From positions 2,604,001 through 2,668,000 of the forward strand of contig OW818662.1 of NCBI GenBank assembly GCA_942492915.1: a DNA stretch of 64,000 nucleotides. Direction: 5' to 3'. Positions 1-8,923 of this stretch are shown here, piece by piece. This stretch comes from Turneriella sp942492915. GTDB lineage: Bacteria; Spirochaetota; Leptospiria; Turneriellales; Turneriellaceae. The position numbers and the translations under genes are program-made. The notes under the pieces are model-generated. The model was not told the origin of the DNA. It saw only the letters and a program-made list of their open reading frames with translations, and did not search any database. Position 1 is the first letter of the stretch. Each line of letters opens with the position of its first letter.

Positions 1-299
1 GCACGCACCTCTCCCGAATGCCGCTCTCCCGTCAGCATCGCAACCTCGCCAACAATATCGCCCGCCACCAGTGAGGCGATGCGCACGGGCTGCGCCGCGC
101 CCATTGTTTTTTCGACGCGCAGCTTGCCATCGACGACAAAATACATCATGCGGCTATGCTGGTCGGCGCGAAAAAGGTAATCCCCTTTTTGTAAGTGGTG
201 CAAATGAAAATGCTTCAAAACCCGCCTGAGCTGCGCGTCACCCAGAGAACGAAACAGGGCACTGTGCCGTGCAGCTGCTATCAGCGTTGCGGGTTTCAT
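1..299 (-). CDS. Cyclic-nucleotide-binding domain protein (partial, C-terminus outside window)
   Basis: I translated this from the minus strand. The product begins MKPATLIAAARHSALFRSLG and continues into a cNMP-binding (CRP-type) fold with the expected FxxLGDAQLRRVL start helix, a KGDYLFRADQ turn, a YFVVDGKLRV strand and the phosphate-binding-cassette region GEVAMLTGERHSGEVRA. Such domains sense cAMP or cGMP and control attached or partner proteins. The output domain, if there is one, lies beyond the window edge. The ATG overlaps the stop of the upstream transglycosylase gene as ATGA, so the two are probably translated together. A class III cyclase elsewhere in the window could supply the ligand; that link is inference. 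Confidence 0.75.
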   Translation of the reverse strand, partial: MKPATLIAAARHSALFRSLGDAQLRRVLKHFHLHHLQKGDYLFRADQHSRMMYFVVDGKLRVEKTMGAAQPVRIASLVAGDIVGEVAMLTGERHSGEVR

Positions 300-2509
300 G
301 GATGCTTCAACAGCGCGCGGTACTTTGCACGGTCGCTGAGCAAAACACGCACGTAGTGGTAGGTTTCCTGAAAGGGGATTTCTTCAACAAACAAGGCTTC
401 ATCGCTACTTAACTTTTTTTTCCACTGCGTGTATCGACCAGGGCCCGCGTTGTAGGCAATGGCGAGGCCGACGAAATCTGCAGCGTAATGGTCTTTGATG
501 TCGCGCATGAAAGCGATGCCCAGACGAATATTATCTTCAGCCTGCAAAAGATTATAGCGTGAAACGCCCTCTTTTACGGCGACGAGTTTGGCTGTCGAAG
601 GCAAAAGCTGCATCAGACCCAAAGCATTGGCACGACTGATAGCTCCCGCATAAAACTGGGATTCCTGACGAATGAGCGCCATGACCTCAGACACCTCAAT
701 ACGGTGCTTCGCTGCGTATTTTTCCACGTGCGCCGAATACGAGGTCGGGTAGAGTATTTGCCTGAGCCGGGGGGGAATCTCATAAAGGAACGGACGCAGT
801 TTCTGTTCGCGCAGCCATTGTTTCACGCCGAAGAGTGCAATATCACTCTTGCCCGATATCTGGCCGAGCACAACAAGATTCTGGTAGACCTGCAGTTTTT
901 CGGGATTGCGCAGAAGTTCACGCGCCTCGTCACGGCTGTCGGCCGCAAACAGCAGCGCCGCTGTTGCAAGCGCATCGTCAGGGTCTTTGAGCTTTTTCGC
1001 GGTTTGTTTTGCAAAATCGGTCAGCACGGGCAATTCGGGCATGCCGTGCGCGCGGGAAATATCGGCGCTAAAAAGCGCATCGGTGAGTCGCGCGGCGCGG
1101 TCACTGCCAGAGGTCGCCGACGCTGCGAGCTGTGCCTGCATCACCAGCGGTTTGTCGATCAGCCGATAGAAATAGTAATCGTCTGCATAGTCGTTCGCGA
1201 TTTCGCTCAGCAGCAGCCTCACGCTGGCTGCATCACCCGCCGCGTCAAAGTGCCGAGCAAGAAAATAGCGCGCGCCGGCGCCGATCGGCTTTGAAGCAGT
1301 GATTTGACGTAATTCTTCAAGGCACGCAATATCGGTATCCCGGCGTTTCGCGATCTTATCGGGCAGGCATGATCGCAGAAAAATTCTCTCGGCGAGCGTT
1401 GACTCAAAATCAAAGGCGGTGATGTATTCGGCCGCGACGCGACGCACAGCAACTGAGTAATCTGAAGTGCGCTGCGCGAGACGCAACTGGCATTGCAGCT
1501 TTGCCTTACCCGACCCCGCTGATTGAAAAAACTGACGAATCACCGGATACTGTTTCTTTTTCAGAAGTCGCTCGCACACGTCGAGCGCCGCCTTTTCATT
1601 GCTGTCTTCGAAAAAATCTTTGCCACCCCCTGTGAGCGTTGCGCCAAGGCTGCGAAAGTCACCCTTGTCGATCAGAAGCCGCGAGGCATACTGCACAAAG
1701 AGTCTTCGGTCGTCGCCGCTGATTCGCGCATGGACCAGCGTCTGGTACAGCTTCTGTGCGCTCGCCCGGTCTTTTGCCACGCGCAGAGCTTCCATGAGTC
1801 TGACGCGGGTCAGCTCTGGGGTGAGGCTGTAGATACGCTGCCCCAGAAGATTTCGCACCAGAATGCCGCTTTGCGAAAACGAAAAATCCACCTCGGGATG
1901 TTCGAGACCGAGAATCGCGTGCGCAAGCGCACCCTGCTTGTCGCCCGAGCGATCAAGCCCCTCTGCGACCAGATAGAGCGACTCGCCGTCTTTAAATTTT
2001 GAGGCATGCGCGCGAAAGTGCTCGGCCCTCTGCGCGGCCTCTTCAGAGCCCGCCGGGACAGTGAACTGCAATAACCTGCCTTTAAGAAGCGAGATTTTGC
2101 GCTCGAGCGCAGCGGGAGCTTCACCGGCAAGTTTGAGAATCAGTAGCGCCTCTGCAAACTGGTTATCGCGCATCGCCGCTTCGGCGAGGTGGTAGACCGC
2201 GTACGCAAAAAGACCCGAACGTTCAGACGCGCCAAGCGCACGCAGCGCCGCTTCGGCACAGGCAAGATCGGCGCACTCTGGTGCGGCCGCTGCATCGCGA
2301 TATGCGCTCACAAAAAACTCCCGTTGCCGTGCCTGATGTTCGGTTGCCGCTTTTAACCTCAACGCACGCGCATAATGGGTCAGGTAATTTTCACCCTGGG
2401 TCGACTTGAGGCGTGCAAACCGCGCCAATTGTTCTTCCTGAGCAGATGGCCGGCCGCAACATACCAGCAGGTAGCTTAAAATGGCCAATACAAAACCTTT
2501 AGAGAGCAT
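296..2509 (-). CDS. Soluble lytic murein transglycosylase (Slt70-like), probable lipoprotein
   Basis: This enzyme cleaves the glycan strand of peptidoglycan to 1,6-anhydro products in the periplasm. The last 130 residues form an SLT (GH23) domain with catalytic Glu in IRQESQF (about residue 616), the GLMQLLPSTA motif and AYNAGPGRY. The long N-terminal part is alpha-helical and repeat-like, as in the Slt70 superhelical ring. I chose the ATG giving MLSKGFVLAILSYLLVCC because it starts a lipoprotein-type signal; a TTG 12 codons upstream would spoil the signal and has no better ribosome site. It is divergent from mltG, a second lytic transglycosylase, with a short gap between. Its stop overlaps the start of the cyclic-nucleotide-binding gene. 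Confidence 0.85.
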   Translation of the reverse strand: MLSKGFVLAILSYLLVCCGRPSAQEEQLARFARLKSTQGENYLTHYARALRLKAATEHQARQREFFVSAYRDAAAAPECADLACAEAALRALGASERSGLFAYAVYHLAEAAMRDNQFAEALLILKLAGEAPAALERKISLLKGRLLQFTVPAGSEEAAQRAEHFRAHASKFKDGESLYLVAEGLDRSGDKQGALAHAILGLEHPEVDFSFSQSGILVRNLLGQRIYSLTPELTRVRLMEALRVAKDRASAQKLYQTLVHARISGDDRRLFVQYASRLLIDKGDFRSLGATLTGGGKDFFEDSNEKAALDVCERLLKKKQYPVIRQFFQSAGSGKAKLQCQLRLAQRTSDYSVAVRRVAAEYITAFDFESTLAERIFLRSCLPDKIAKRRDTDIACLEELRQITASKPIGAGARYFLARHFDAAGDAASVRLLLSEIANDYADDYYFYRLIDKPLVMQAQLAASATSGSDRAARLTDALFSADISRAHGMPELPVLTDFAKQTAKKLKDPDDALATAALLFAADSRDEARELLRNPEKLQVYQNLVVLGQISGKSDIALFGVKQWLREQKLRPFLYEIPPRLRQILYPTSYSAHVEKYAAKHRIEVSEVMALIRQESQFYAGAISRANALGLMQLLPSTAKLVAVKEGVSRYNLLQAEDNIRLGIAFMRDIKDHYAADFVGLAIAYNAGPGRYTQWKKKLSSDEALFVEEIPFQETYHYVRVLLSDRAKYRALLKHP

Positions 2510-2563
2510 CGGTGCGAATGGGATGTACGCTTTACAGCACGTCAATCAGTTGTAGCCGCACGC

Positions 2564-3574
2564 ATGCTGCAAGACAATATGCAACAGGTGAGAAAACCGC
2601 TTTTGATTGGCGCCGGGGCCCTGCTCGCGATACTACTACTGGCGGGCGGCGCGATGTTTCTCAGCCTGCGCTCGGTATCTGATGGTTCGCGGCACGTAGA
2701 CTTTGCGGTAAAGGCAGGGGGAAACCTGTCAAATGTCTCGGCGCGTCTGGCCGAAGCGAACCTGATAAACAGCCAGCTGTTCTTCAAAGTCTATATGCGT
2801 ATCACGGGCAAGGCCGGCCGTATCAAGTTTGGCGTCTACGACCTGAATGACGGCATGTCGGCCGCAAAAATTGCACAGGCAATCACGAGCGGCAAGACAA
2901 AGACCATCAGCATCACGATCGCCGAAGGTCTGCATAACCGGCAAATCGCCGACCTGTTTGTCGAAAAGAAATTCTTCGCCTCACGCGACGAGTTTTTGCA
3001 GTATGCGGGCAAGAAGGCGGTTCTGGACAAATATAAGATACCCGCTCAATCGGTTGAGGGCTATCTTTTTCCAGACACGTATTTTCTACCGCAGGGTTAC
3101 CCGAAAGAAAAAATCATCGAACACATGATTGAGCACTTCTTCGAGAAAACCAAAGAAGTTAAAAATTTCCCGACCGAACCGCGCAAGATTCATGAAACGG
3201 TGATCTTGTCGAGCATCGTCGAGCGCGAAGCGAAACTGAAAGAAGAACGCCCACTGATCGCCGCGGTGTTTCACAACCGCCTGCGCGACAGCGAACCGCT
3301 CGAATCATGCGCGACGGTGCAGTACCTCTTTGAAAAGCCCAAGGCCCGGCTTTTTTATAAAGACCTCGAGGTCGAATCGCCTTACAACACCTACCGTGTG
3401 AAAGGCCTGCCCCCGGGCCCGATCGGCTCGCCAGGCATCGCCGCGATCAACGCCACCGTGAACCCTGAGAAGACGGAATATAAGTTTTTCGTGCTTAAGG
3501 GCGACGATGCGCACCATTTCTCGAAAGACTTCAAAGAGCACAACGCAGCGAAGAAGAAGTATATTGGTCCTTAA
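2564..3574 (+). CDS. mltG: Endolytic murein transglycosylase MltG (YceG-like)
   Basis: MltG cuts nascent peptidoglycan at the inner membrane and limits glycan strand length. The 336-residue product has one N-terminal membrane segment (about residues 12-34). A LysM-like region follows, and then the YceG domain with EGYLFPDTY (165-173), catalytic Glu220 in LSSIVEREAK, FHNRL and the LPPGPIGSPG signature near the end. Length and order match the family. The ATG at codon 6 is an alternative start. It is divergent from the Slt-like gene, so two glycan-cleaving enzymes share one intergenic region. Its stop codon lies inside a long terminator palindrome shared with the convergent cytochrome gene. Confidence 0.93.
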   Translation: MLQDNMQQVRKPLLIGAGALLAILLLAGGAMFLSLRSVSDGSRHVDFAVKAGGNLSNVSARLAEANLINSQLFFKVYMRITGKAGRIKFGVYDLNDGMSAAKIAQAITSGKTKTISITIAEGLHNRQIADLFVEKKFFASRDEFLQYAGKKAVLDKYKIPAQSVEGYLFPDTYFLPQGYPKEKIIEHMIEHFFEKTKEVKNFPTEPRKIHETVILSSIVEREAKLKEERPLIAAVFHNRLRDSEPLESCATVQYLFEKPKARLFYKDLEVESPYNTYRVKGLPPGPIGSPGIAAINATVNPEKTEYKFFVLKGDDAHHFSKDFKEHNAAKKKYIGP

Positions 3575-3605
3575 ATGATTGCGCCTTACGCAGTCATTTA
3601 AGGAC
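3567..3605. terminator. 17-bp palindrome between convergent mltG and cytochrome c genes
   Basis: I paired the bases by hand: a 17-bp stem (12 Watson-Crick pairs, one G-U, four more pairs) closes a 5-nt loop CCTTA. It covers both stop codons. Its symmetry and position suggest a bidirectional terminator, although no clear T-run follows on either strand. Confidence 0.7.
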
Positions 3606-4403
3606 TTTGTGTTTTGCCATCGCCTTCAGATAAGCCAGAATACTCTCTAACTGCGCATCGCTCAAATGCGTATACGGCGGCATTTTCGACTTGGCGCGAA
3701 ACGCTGACGCATTGCGAATGAACTTCTTTAATGTCGCGGCGTCGCGGTATTCCGTTACGTTCAGCGGCACATTCAGCTCGGGACCGATATCGCCACCCTG
3801 CAGGTTGAGAGAATGGCACTTCAGGCATTCTTTTCTGAAAAGCGCAAAGCCCTTTGAGGCTTCGATGCTCTTTTCGATGCCTGCGAAATACAAAGCCGGA
3901 AAAGTCTGTTTGAAATTCACCAGCTCGATCGCCACGAGTTCATAGGGCCACGACAGCGTAGCAAAACCTGCGGCGTCCGTTGCCACGGCGTAAAATGGCT
4001 CGGGAGAAACTTCAGCCTTGCCCTGAGGTATCTTCGATCTGAACGAGTCTGCATCCTCACCATAGGCGAGAAAAAAACTGTCGAGCCTGCCCGCTTCAAA
4101 ATCTTCACGACTCACGTGCGCGAGGTAACCATCGGCACAGCGAAAGATAAATTCGTCGTACGCCTGAAATTCAGTCGTCAAGGTTTTCAGCATTTTCGCC
4201 AGCGGAACTGCCCGGTAGTTCACGGCCCGCTTGAGGTAGTGGTCGTCGACAGTGACGTTCGTGCTGCCGAAGGTGTTTTTGAGCTCGCTAAGGGGGATTT
4301 TCTTCTGTCTCGTGCCAATCTGCACAAGCAGTGACTTTTCGCCCGAATTGCAGCAGAGCGTCGCAAACGCGAGCGCTGCAGGCAGCATGAAATGAAATTT
4401 CAT
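3594..4403 (-). CDS. Cytochrome c lipoprotein with N-terminal molybdopterin-oxidoreductase-like domain
   Basis: The start at MKFHFMLPAALAFATLCC gives a lipoprotein signal (Cys17/18); longer in-frame extensions carry no signal and are rejected. Residues of about 25-150 (IPLSELKNTF, RAVPLAKML, FRCADGYLAHVSREDF) resemble the small molybdopterin-binding fold of sulfite-oxidase-like proteins. I see no cysteine placed as a convincing Mo ligand. The C-terminal 85 residues form a class I cytochrome c with CLKCH (Cys193, Cys196, His197) and a distal Met in KMPPYTHL (about 241). The role is probably periplasmic electron transfer; the partner is unknown. It converges on mltG through a shared palindrome. 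Confidence 0.75.
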   Translation of the reverse strand: MKFHFMLPAALAFATLCCNSGEKSLLVQIGTRQKKIPLSELKNTFGSTNVTVDDHYLKRAVNYRAVPLAKMLKTLTTEFQAYDEFIFRCADGYLAHVSREDFEAGRLDSFFLAYGEDADSFRSKIPQGKAEVSPEPFYAVATDAAGFATLSWPYELVAIELVNFKQTFPALYFAGIEKSIEASKGFALFRKECLKCHSLNLQGGDIGPELNVPLNVTEYRDAATLKKFIRNASAFRAKSKMPPYTHLSDAQLESILAYLKAMAKHKVLK

Positions 4404-4465
4404 CTGAGAGATTATATACCCGAGGGCAGAGCGAAAAGCAAATTCTTGCCTCACCGTATTCCCGG

Positions 4466-5713
4466 TTGCCGGCAAGACTCGGCGACGGCAAGTTTCCTCC
4501 CGTGTCGCTTGGTATCGGCAAATCAATTGTGCTCGTGATCGATGGCCTGGGGGTCGGCGAACAACCCGACGCGTACCTGTACGGGCCGCGCGGCGCGAAT
4601 ACACTTTCGCATATCGGCGAACTCAAACCCAAGATCGAGATTCCGAATTTTGCGCGCATGGGGCTCGCCAACCTGACGTACGTCAAAGGCTGGGCCCGCG
4701 AAGAAGAAACACTCGGGTTTTTCGGCAAGGTGACGCAGCGCAACGAGGGCAACGACAGTATCGGCGGCCATCGCGAACTGTTAGGCACCTACCAGGAAGA
4801 TAAATACCTCACATATCCGAAAGGGCTCAGCGAAGAAATCATGCAAGAGCTCGCGCAGGCCTCAGGCCGCAACTTTCTTGGCAACACCAACGACGTCCAG
4901 CAGGGTTTTCTCACCAAGTACGGTGAGACCCACCTCGATACCGGCAGTCCGATTCTACTCGTGACCGATGATTCTCTGGTACACATTTACGTGCACAATG
5001 AAAAGTTTCAGCCCGATGAATTTTACCTGCTCGGCCACACAGCGTGGGAGGTACTTTCCACGCACAGTCTCGGACGCCTGCACGTACACTATTTTACAGG
5101 CGATGTTGCCGGTTTCATTATCGACGAGACGGCGCCTGTCGCGATGTTTCATTCGCCACCGCGATCTCCCACGCTCGCGACGACACTTTTCGACGCGGGT
5201 ATACCCGTCTATTCGCTGGGCAAAGTCTCAGAAATGATCGAAGGCGCTGCGATGAGCGAAAGTTATGCAGTCAAAAGTAACGCCGAATGCCTTGAAGTGC
5301 TGGGACAAGTTATTCGCGATGCGCCGACCAACAAGTCGAAACAGTCTTTTGTGATTGCAACGCTGCCAGACCTCGATTCGCTCTATGGCCATAACCGCGA
5401 TTCGCTGGGTTACGTTGACGCGCTCGAATCGCTCGACCGGGAGCTACCGCGCCTTTTGCGGGCGATGGAAAACGAAGACATGCTCTACATCGTCTCAGAT
5501 CACGGCAACGACCCTACATTTGAAGGCACCAGCCACACGCGCGAATACGTACCACTCATGGTGTTTTCACGCATGTTTCGGCCACGACGCCAGGCGAATC
5601 TCGGCATTCGTTCGACGCTCGCCGACGTCGCTGAAACAATCGCCGACTCGTATGATCTCAACGTTCGCTTCGCCGCGACCAGTTTCTGGGAAAACATGAT
5701 TTCCCAGTTGTGA
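4466..5713 (+). CDS. Phosphopentomutase-like enzyme (DeoB family, alkaline-phosphatase superfamily)
   Basis: DeoB converts ribose-1-phosphate or deoxyribose-1-phosphate to the 5-phosphates in nucleoside salvage. Visible DeoB signatures are the metal-binding VIDGLGVGEQPDA near the start, GANTLSHIGE, the cap region, and SDHGNDPTFEGTSHTREYVPL near the end. The family's phosphorylated Thr sits in GKDTxTGHWE. Here the matching stretch reads GNDSIGGHREL, so Ser98 would have to be the nucleophile. The 415-residue length fits. The start is uncertain: a GTG 12 codons in is possible and neither has a clear ribosome site. The substitution means substrate or mechanism may differ from classical DeoB. Confidence 0.78.
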   Translation: MPARLGDGKFPPVSLGIGKSIVLVIDGLGVGEQPDAYLYGPRGANTLSHIGELKPKIEIPNFARMGLANLTYVKGWAREEETLGFFGKVTQRNEGNDSIGGHRELLGTYQEDKYLTYPKGLSEEIMQELAQASGRNFLGNTNDVQQGFLTKYGETHLDTGSPILLVTDDSLVHIYVHNEKFQPDEFYLLGHTAWEVLSTHSLGRLHVHYFTGDVAGFIIDETAPVAMFHSPPRSPTLATTLFDAGIPVYSLGKVSEMIEGAAMSESYAVKSNAECLEVLGQVIRDAPTNKSKQSFVIATLPDLDSLYGHNRDSLGYVDALESLDRELPRLLRAMENEDMLYIVSDHGNDPTFEGTSHTREYVPLMVFSRMFRPRRQANLGIRSTLADVAETIADSYDLNVRFAATSFWENMISQL

Positions 5714-5760
5714 CCGCCGAAATGTCTTGACGTACTAATTCGTACGGAGCGCCTCGAATT

Positions 5761-6345
5761 ATGACAAAAAAGTCGATTATTATTGTGCTGGCCGCGATTT
5801 TTGCCACGGGTGCCTGCAGGTCAACGCGAAACAACTACGTCATTAAAGAGTCGATTCCCAAAAACTCGAATATTGCGATACTCGTCGAGGGCGAAAACGA
5901 CTTCAAGAACGCCGTATTTATGGAGTTCATGCGCGGGGGCTATGAAGTCAAGGCGTTCAACGCCACCGATTTTTATACGACCGATGACGTGCTCGATGTC
6001 AAGAGCCTGAAAAAAACCGCGTTCGTGACCAACCTTTTCGATCCGAAAAATCCGCAGCGGCAGGTTGCGGTCGCCGACAAGGTCTTTGAGAATATCTACA
6101 AGCTGCACATTTTTAACTTTGAAAATCTGAAAATTGAAATGCTTCAGGGGCTTCAGAAGAAGCTCGGAGTCCGCTATGTGGTTCTGCTCTCGCTCGCAAA
6201 GTGGGATGCCGGTTACACCTGGGCGCGCGCGATCAAACTCGACAACATGCAGCTTGTCTACGTGCAAAACTACAGCGTCGGCCGCAAAGACGACCTCAAG
6301 AGCGTTATCGGCAGCATGATAGACACAATGCAGAAAGGCAAGTAA
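5761..6345 (+). CDS. Small secreted lipoprotein, CsgG/GNA1162-like
   Basis: A classical lipobox (FATGAC, Cys19) follows a strongly hydrophobic signal. The body of about 170 residues contains SNIAILVEGENDFKNAVFMEFMRGGYEV and a later GVRYVVLLSLAKWDAGYTW. This is the alternating pattern of proteins that resemble CsgG/TolB-N or GNA1162. The next gene has the same kind of segments, which suggests paralogy. A purine-rich site (CGGAGCG) precedes the ATG. Exact function is unknown; envelope assembly or secretion is a guess from the fold resemblance. It is followed closely by the 519-residue relative. Confidence 0.6.
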   Translation: MTKKSIIIVLAAIFATGACRSTRNNYVIKESIPKNSNIAILVEGENDFKNAVFMEFMRGGYEVKAFNATDFYTTDDVLDVKSLKKTAFVTNLFDPKNPQRQVAVADKVFENIYKLHIFNFENLKIEMLQGLQKKLGVRYVVLLSLAKWDAGYTWARAIKLDNMQLVYVQNYSVGRKDDLKSVIGSMIDTMQKGK

Positions 6346-6363
6346 CCCTTCAGGCATCGCAGT

Positions 6364-7923
6364 TTGAAACTCGCTCTCGCCATTATCACTGCGACGATGC
6401 TTGCGAACGCGCTCTCTGCGGTGCGCACGACGGCGATCGGCACTTTTACAAGGCGCATCGACACTCCTGTTTCGAAAGAGATTATTTTGCGCTTTCCCAT
6501 CTTCTTGAGCAAGGCTTACACGCGCGCGCAAAAAGGTCGCGTCATTTATCCCAACGAATTCAATCGCTTACGCGAAGAGAAAAAAATCGCATCACGGGTT
6601 CTTTATGCGCCCGAAGAATATACAGAGATCAGAAAGGCCCTTGAAGGTGGCGACCTGCTGACGGGTGAAATATTTGAATATTCTGAGAAAGAAAAAGACG
6701 AAGACGGCAACGAGATCGAACCTACTGCAGAAGTCCCGGATAAAAAATTCGTGCTGGTTAAGCTCTACCATTACAACACCACTACTGGTAAGCTCGCTTC
6801 TTTCACTGTGTATTCAAAACCCGAAACGATCGTAATCGACCTGCTGCGCACCATCTTGCCACTCGAGAATGATCGCTACCTCAGCCGGCCGATCACTGCA
6901 GCGAACAAACTCGCGATCTTGACGCCGCTCGACGCGGTGCCGCTCAATGACTTCTATATCAGCCTGTTGGCGAAAAACTTCAACGTGCACGCCCTTTCAG
7001 GTTCGGACTTCTCACCAACGTCGCCCGCCGATTTGCAACCGTTACGCCATCTGATGACGCAGCGCGTATCGTATTACCCCCCAACACAGAATCTTGCGCT
7101 TGTGCCTCCGCCGCTTTCGGCTGCGGGCGACAACGAAGTCAATCGTATGGAGTACAACGAATACGCGGCGATTGTCACGGCCAAAGATTACGGATTCGAC
7201 CGCGAGCTCAGGGGCATTTTGAACCGCATTCGCACCCGAACCGGGGCAGACTATCTTCTGCTGCTGAATCCCGACGGCAAAAATTCGTTCGCACGCGGCT
7301 TTGACCTGTCAGCGGGCGGCATGGTCTGGTTTCAGGATTCTTTTCCGACTAAGTCATCGGCCAATGCCGAGATTCTTGAGAGCATGATCGCTGAAATGCA
7401 ACGACCGCTGGTAGTGCTCAGCGAAGAGCAGATTAACAAGATAGCCGAAGAAAAAGACCGCATGTCTGCACAAGGCGCCTCGGGTGGGCTCGCGAGCGTC
7501 GCCATTCTCGACTTTTACGACCGCACGAACACGCCGCTCTATACCTGGCTCGCTTCTTCGCTGTCGATCGCGATTGACGATTCGATGAAAAAGATATTCG
7601 AGTACGACCGTGCCAATGAGAAGAAAAGTCTCGAGGCCGGCGCGCGCATTTTTCGCTCACCCTCTGATATCACAGAGAAGAACCTGAAAGAGTTTCAGAT
7701 GGCGACGGGCGCAGACTACCTGATTTTCGGATTCTATTCGGTGAGCGCAAAAACGGGAAATATTGTAATCGAATCGAAAATATTTGATTTAATGAAGAAA
7801 AAGGAAATCGGCGGCTCAACAACAGAATCACCCGTCGATGTGCGGCTCTTTAACGTCGTCGACGAAATTTCGCAGGGTATAGTGCAAGACATCTTTAGCG
7901 TAACACAGCAACAGACAAAATAA
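6364..7923 (+). CDS. Secreted protein with CsgG/TolB-like domains
   Basis: This starts with TTG (MKLALAIITATMLANALSAV), the only start that gives a signal peptide. It lies 18 bp after the upstream lipoprotein gene. Residues about 180-340 repeat the pattern of the smaller neighbour (LNDFYISLLAKNFNVHAL, TGADYLLLLNPDG). Residues about 375-515 read like a second CsgG/FlgO-type domain: VAILDFYDRTNTPLYTWLASSLS, then TGADYLIFGFYS and a final helix. Two tandem domains of this kind, plus the neighbour, suggest a periplasmic or outer-membrane complex. No catalytic motif is visible. The barrel gene follows 12 bp later, so the three are likely one operon. Confidence 0.6.
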   Translation: MKLALAIITATMLANALSAVRTTAIGTFTRRIDTPVSKEIILRFPIFLSKAYTRAQKGRVIYPNEFNRLREEKKIASRVLYAPEEYTEIRKALEGGDLLTGEIFEYSEKEKDEDGNEIEPTAEVPDKKFVLVKLYHYNTTTGKLASFTVYSKPETIVIDLLRTILPLENDRYLSRPITAANKLAILTPLDAVPLNDFYISLLAKNFNVHALSGSDFSPTSPADLQPLRHLMTQRVSYYPPTQNLALVPPPLSAAGDNEVNRMEYNEYAAIVTAKDYGFDRELRGILNRIRTRTGADYLLLLNPDGKNSFARGFDLSAGGMVWFQDSFPTKSSANAEILESMIAEMQRPLVVLSEEQINKIAEEKDRMSAQGASGGLASVAILDFYDRTNTPLYTWLASSLSIAIDDSMKKIFEYDRANEKKSLEAGARIFRSPSDITEKNLKEFQMATGADYLIFGFYSVSAKTGNIVIESKIFDLMKKKEIGGSTTESPVDVRLFNVVDEISQGIVQDIFSVTQQQTK

Positions 7924-7935
7924 CGGGGAAATAAA

Positions 7936-8508
7936 ATGAAAAAAAATACTATCCGCATCGCGCTCGTCGCCTTCGCTCTCGCCGCAGGCAGCCTTGCCGC
8001 TGAACCACATACGGTCACCTTCGGCGACCGTATGCTGCTCGACATCGGGGCCAACGCACTGGTACCTTCAGATCAACCGACCGGCCTCGGTGGCGGCCTC
8101 GGCTTCGGACTCGCTTTTCGCGACTTCAACCTTTTTCTGCGCGGGACAGGCCTCGTGGCCGAGCCGGGGCTGAACCAAAGAACCATTGCGTTAGCGACGC
8201 TGCGCACCGAGGCGCGCTACCACCTTTTGCCGAATTTCATTACCCTTCTGCCTTACGTCGATGCCGGCAGCATCACCGCCAAAGTGCGAAGACCCGATGG
8301 CAATTTTTCACAGAATATCAACACACTCTACGCTGAAGCGGGAATCGGTGTCGAAATTCTGCTTTCCCATGAAATTTCATTTATACCGCGAATTGGCGTC
8401 GCGCATGCACTGCTCTACGCAGAAAATGACTCGAATAACTACTCGGGCGCGAGCGTGTCGGCCGCCCTGCGGTATACCTTTGGCCGCAGCCGCGGGCTGG
8501 ATTTCTAA
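7936..8508 (+). CDS. Outer-membrane beta-barrel protein
   Basis: A clear signal peptide (MKKNTIRIALVAFALAAGSLAAEP) precedes about 165 residues of alternating hydrophobic strands with Gly- and Phe-rich turns (GLGGGLGFGLAFRDFNLFLRG, then FIPRIGVAHALLY). It ends ALRYTFGRSRGLDF, an amphipathic last strand near the C-terminus as in small 8-stranded barrels. GGGGAAA-type ribosome site 8 bp upstream. It is placed directly behind two CsgG/TolB-like genes, so it may work with them. No more specific family was recognised. Confidence 0.7.
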   Translation: MKKNTIRIALVAFALAAGSLAAEPHTVTFGDRMLLDIGANALVPSDQPTGLGGGLGFGLAFRDFNLFLRGTGLVAEPGLNQRTIALATLRTEARYHLLPNFITLLPYVDAGSITAKVRRPDGNFSQNINTLYAEAGIGVEILLSHEISFIPRIGVAHALLYAENDSNNYSGASVSAALRYTFGRSRGLDF

Positions 8509-8618
8509 GCCTGACAGGCCGGCAGGCCGTGCAGAGCCATAGACGCAAAACTCTTGTCACCCTGTTTAAAATGCCAAGTCTGACACAAACATAAGGGAAA
8601 AGTTAAAGAAAGGGAAAT

Positions 8619-8885
8619 ATGCTCGCAACTGCAGAAAAGAAAGCGCTAATCGCTACACACCAGAAAAGCTCGAAAGATACCGGTTCGGTTGAAGTACAAG
8701 TAGCGCTTCTGACTGAGAAAATCAACCGCCTGACAGGCCACTTTCAGGCACACGTCAAAGACCACCACTCACGCGTGGGCCTTTTGAAGATGGTAGGCCG
8801 CCGACGCAGCCTGCTCGACTATCTGCGTCGAAACAGCGTCGATCGCTATAAAGCGATTATCGCGAAACTTAATCTCCGTAAATAA
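8619..8885 (+). CDS. rpsO: 30S ribosomal protein S15
   Basis: The 88-residue product matches S15 along its whole length: the TGSVEVQVALLTEKINRLTGHFQ core, the HVKDHHSRVGLLKMVGRRRSLLDYL signature that contacts 16S rRNA, and a C-terminal LRK. It acts early in assembly of the central domain of the small subunit. AAAGAAAGGGAAAT provides a strong ribosome site. The order rpsO-pnp is widely conserved in bacteria, and the two genes here are separated by a long stem-loop. Confidence 0.98.
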   Translation: MLATAEKKALIATHQKSSKDTGSVEVQVALLTEKINRLTGHFQAHVKDHHSRVGLLKMVGRRRSLLDYLRRNSVDRYKAIIAKLNLRK

Positions 8886-8923
8886 CCTTCCCAGGTTTCC
8901 CGCGGGCCAACCCACGGGATTTC

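Noticed and set aside
5821..6531. 236-codon minus-strand open frame
   Set aside because: It is the antisense of two signal-bearing secreted-protein genes, and its translation is Arg/His-rich without a motif.
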